The notes below the pieces were generated by a model that had not been told where the DNA came from, ran no database searches, and saw nothing but the letters and a program-made list of their open reading frames with translations. A program made the translations under genes and the position numbers. Source: Methanobacterium sp. (GTDB taxonomy: Archaea > Methanobacteriota > Methanobacteria > Methanobacteriales > Methanobacteriaceae). From it: DNA of 6,882 nt. Positions 6,402 through 6,882 of this stretch are shown here, in pieces; positions within the stretch are counted from its first letter, which is position 1, and each line of letters starts with the position of its first letter. The DNA lies in assembly GCA_003161815.1 (NCBI GenBank), contig PMNN01000241.1, positions 590 through 7,471 of the forward strand, written 5' to 3'.

Positions 6402-6882
6402 ATACATTGGCTAGTGGGTCTTCTTTCTCGCTGCTGGCTTTGTATGGAACTGGTAGTCCCATTGCTTTTCGCTCGTCGATGACTTTCATTGCTTTTTCTT
6501 TTTTGGATTTCGCTAGTTTGGTGAGCATTTCAAGACCGAATTTGCCTTCGTCTATTGGTTTAAGTTCAATAGCACCGGCATCCACTGCTTTTTTGAATAC
6601 TGTTTCACCAATATCGGTTCTAACCTGAACTGCTGACCAATCATCAGGAGCACCTATTGAACCGGTTGATATATCAGAAAGTTCTGAAACCAAGTCAAGG
6701 CAAACTTTGCATCCGTTTTGTTCGTATCCGTGTGTTTCTTTGATTGGGAAGCTTATTACATCATCCTGAGTGTGCACCCAGAATTTTCCTTTACCGATAT
6801 CCATTTTCTCAACTAAATCGAAGTCCACACCAGCTTTCGCTGAAATGAAAGTTCTTAGTGATTCGAATGGGAAGTTTTCAGT
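6400..6882 (-). CDS. frhB: Coenzyme F420-reducing hydrogenase beta subunit FrhB (C-terminal part)
   Basis: FrhB carries FAD and a [4Fe-4S] cluster and transfers electrons from the FrhAG NiFe-hydrogenase to coenzyme F420, supplying F420H2 for methanogenesis. The frame is open to the right edge, so 160 C-terminal residues are present out of roughly 280 usual for the family. The N-terminal half lies outside the window, and the internal GTG at 6828 is not a true start. Diagnostic segments are [21 protein letters not shown], the cysteine motif [26 protein letters not shown] and the C-terminal [16 protein letters not shown]. Related FpoF/FqoF and FdhB proteins share the fold, but this spacing and ending, together with the map neighbour, favour FrhB. 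frhA, frhD and frhG are expected beyond the right edge. Confidence 0.92.
   Translation of the reverse strand, partial: TENFPFESLRTFISAKAGVDFDLVEKMDIGKGKFWVHTQDDVISFPIKETHGYEQNGCKVCLDLVSELSDISTGSIGAPDDWSAVQVRTDIGETVFKKAVDAGAIELKPIDEGKFGLEMLTKLAKSKKEKAMKVIDERKAMGLPVPYKASSEKEDPLANV

Noticed and set aside
6400..6828. frhB as a complete 142-codon gene starting at GTG 6828
   Set aside because: The same frame stays open and FrhB-like up to the right edge, so the gene is cut by the window rather than starting at 6828.

Overview
The window looks like chromosomal DNA of a hydrogenotrophic methanogen of the Methanobacteriales (Methanobacterium/Methanobrevibacter type). The evidence is the C-terminal half of FrhB (F420-reducing hydrogenase beta subunit), an archaeal type II methionine aminopeptidase next to it, an archaeal initiator tRNA-Met gene without an encoded CCA, TTTATATA-type TATA boxes, oligo-T terminators and a very AT-rich background. 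From memory, Methanothermobacter thermautotrophicus has the same map-frhB neighbourhood; this was not checked here.

Layout, left to right. Positions 1-49 hold what may be the last codons of an upstream gene. A leader with short repeats (50-216) precedes a plus-strand cluster: a DrrA-like ABC exporter ATPase (217-1227), its ABC-2 permease (1224-2420, overlapping by 4 bp) and a small SAM-dependent methyltransferase (2486-3049). No T-tract separates the permease from the methyltransferase, so the three are probably one transcript, ending near a T7 tract at 3123-3129. Together they would form an exporter of unknown substrate plus a possible modifying or detoxifying enzyme.

About 790 bp (3050-3840) lack an intact gene. 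This stretch holds two adjacent imperfect inverted repeats behind a TATA-like box (a candidate small RNA, about 3268-3395). It also holds a markedly GC-richer block (about 3505-3770) that reads as protein-coding on the minus strand but has no convincing start signal. I treat that block as a gene relic lying directly 3' of the initiator tRNA-Met gene (3841-3915, minus).

Next is a minus-strand two-gene operon (5148 down to 4106). It encodes two small proteins, each with one N-terminal membrane segment followed by long charged coiled-coil or low-complexity cytoplasmic regions; neither has a function I recognise. A 196-bp divergent intergenic region, carrying a perfect 18-bp palindrome (5233-5250), separates this operon from map (plus strand, to 6280). 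map and the partial frhB (6400 to the right edge, minus) converge on an AT-rich region with a hairpin that can terminate transcription in both directions.

Most of the window is ordinary methanogen housekeeping and transport content. The parts most worth a second look are the coiled-coil membrane pair with its palindrome, the GC-rich relic beside the tRNA, and the candidate small RNA.
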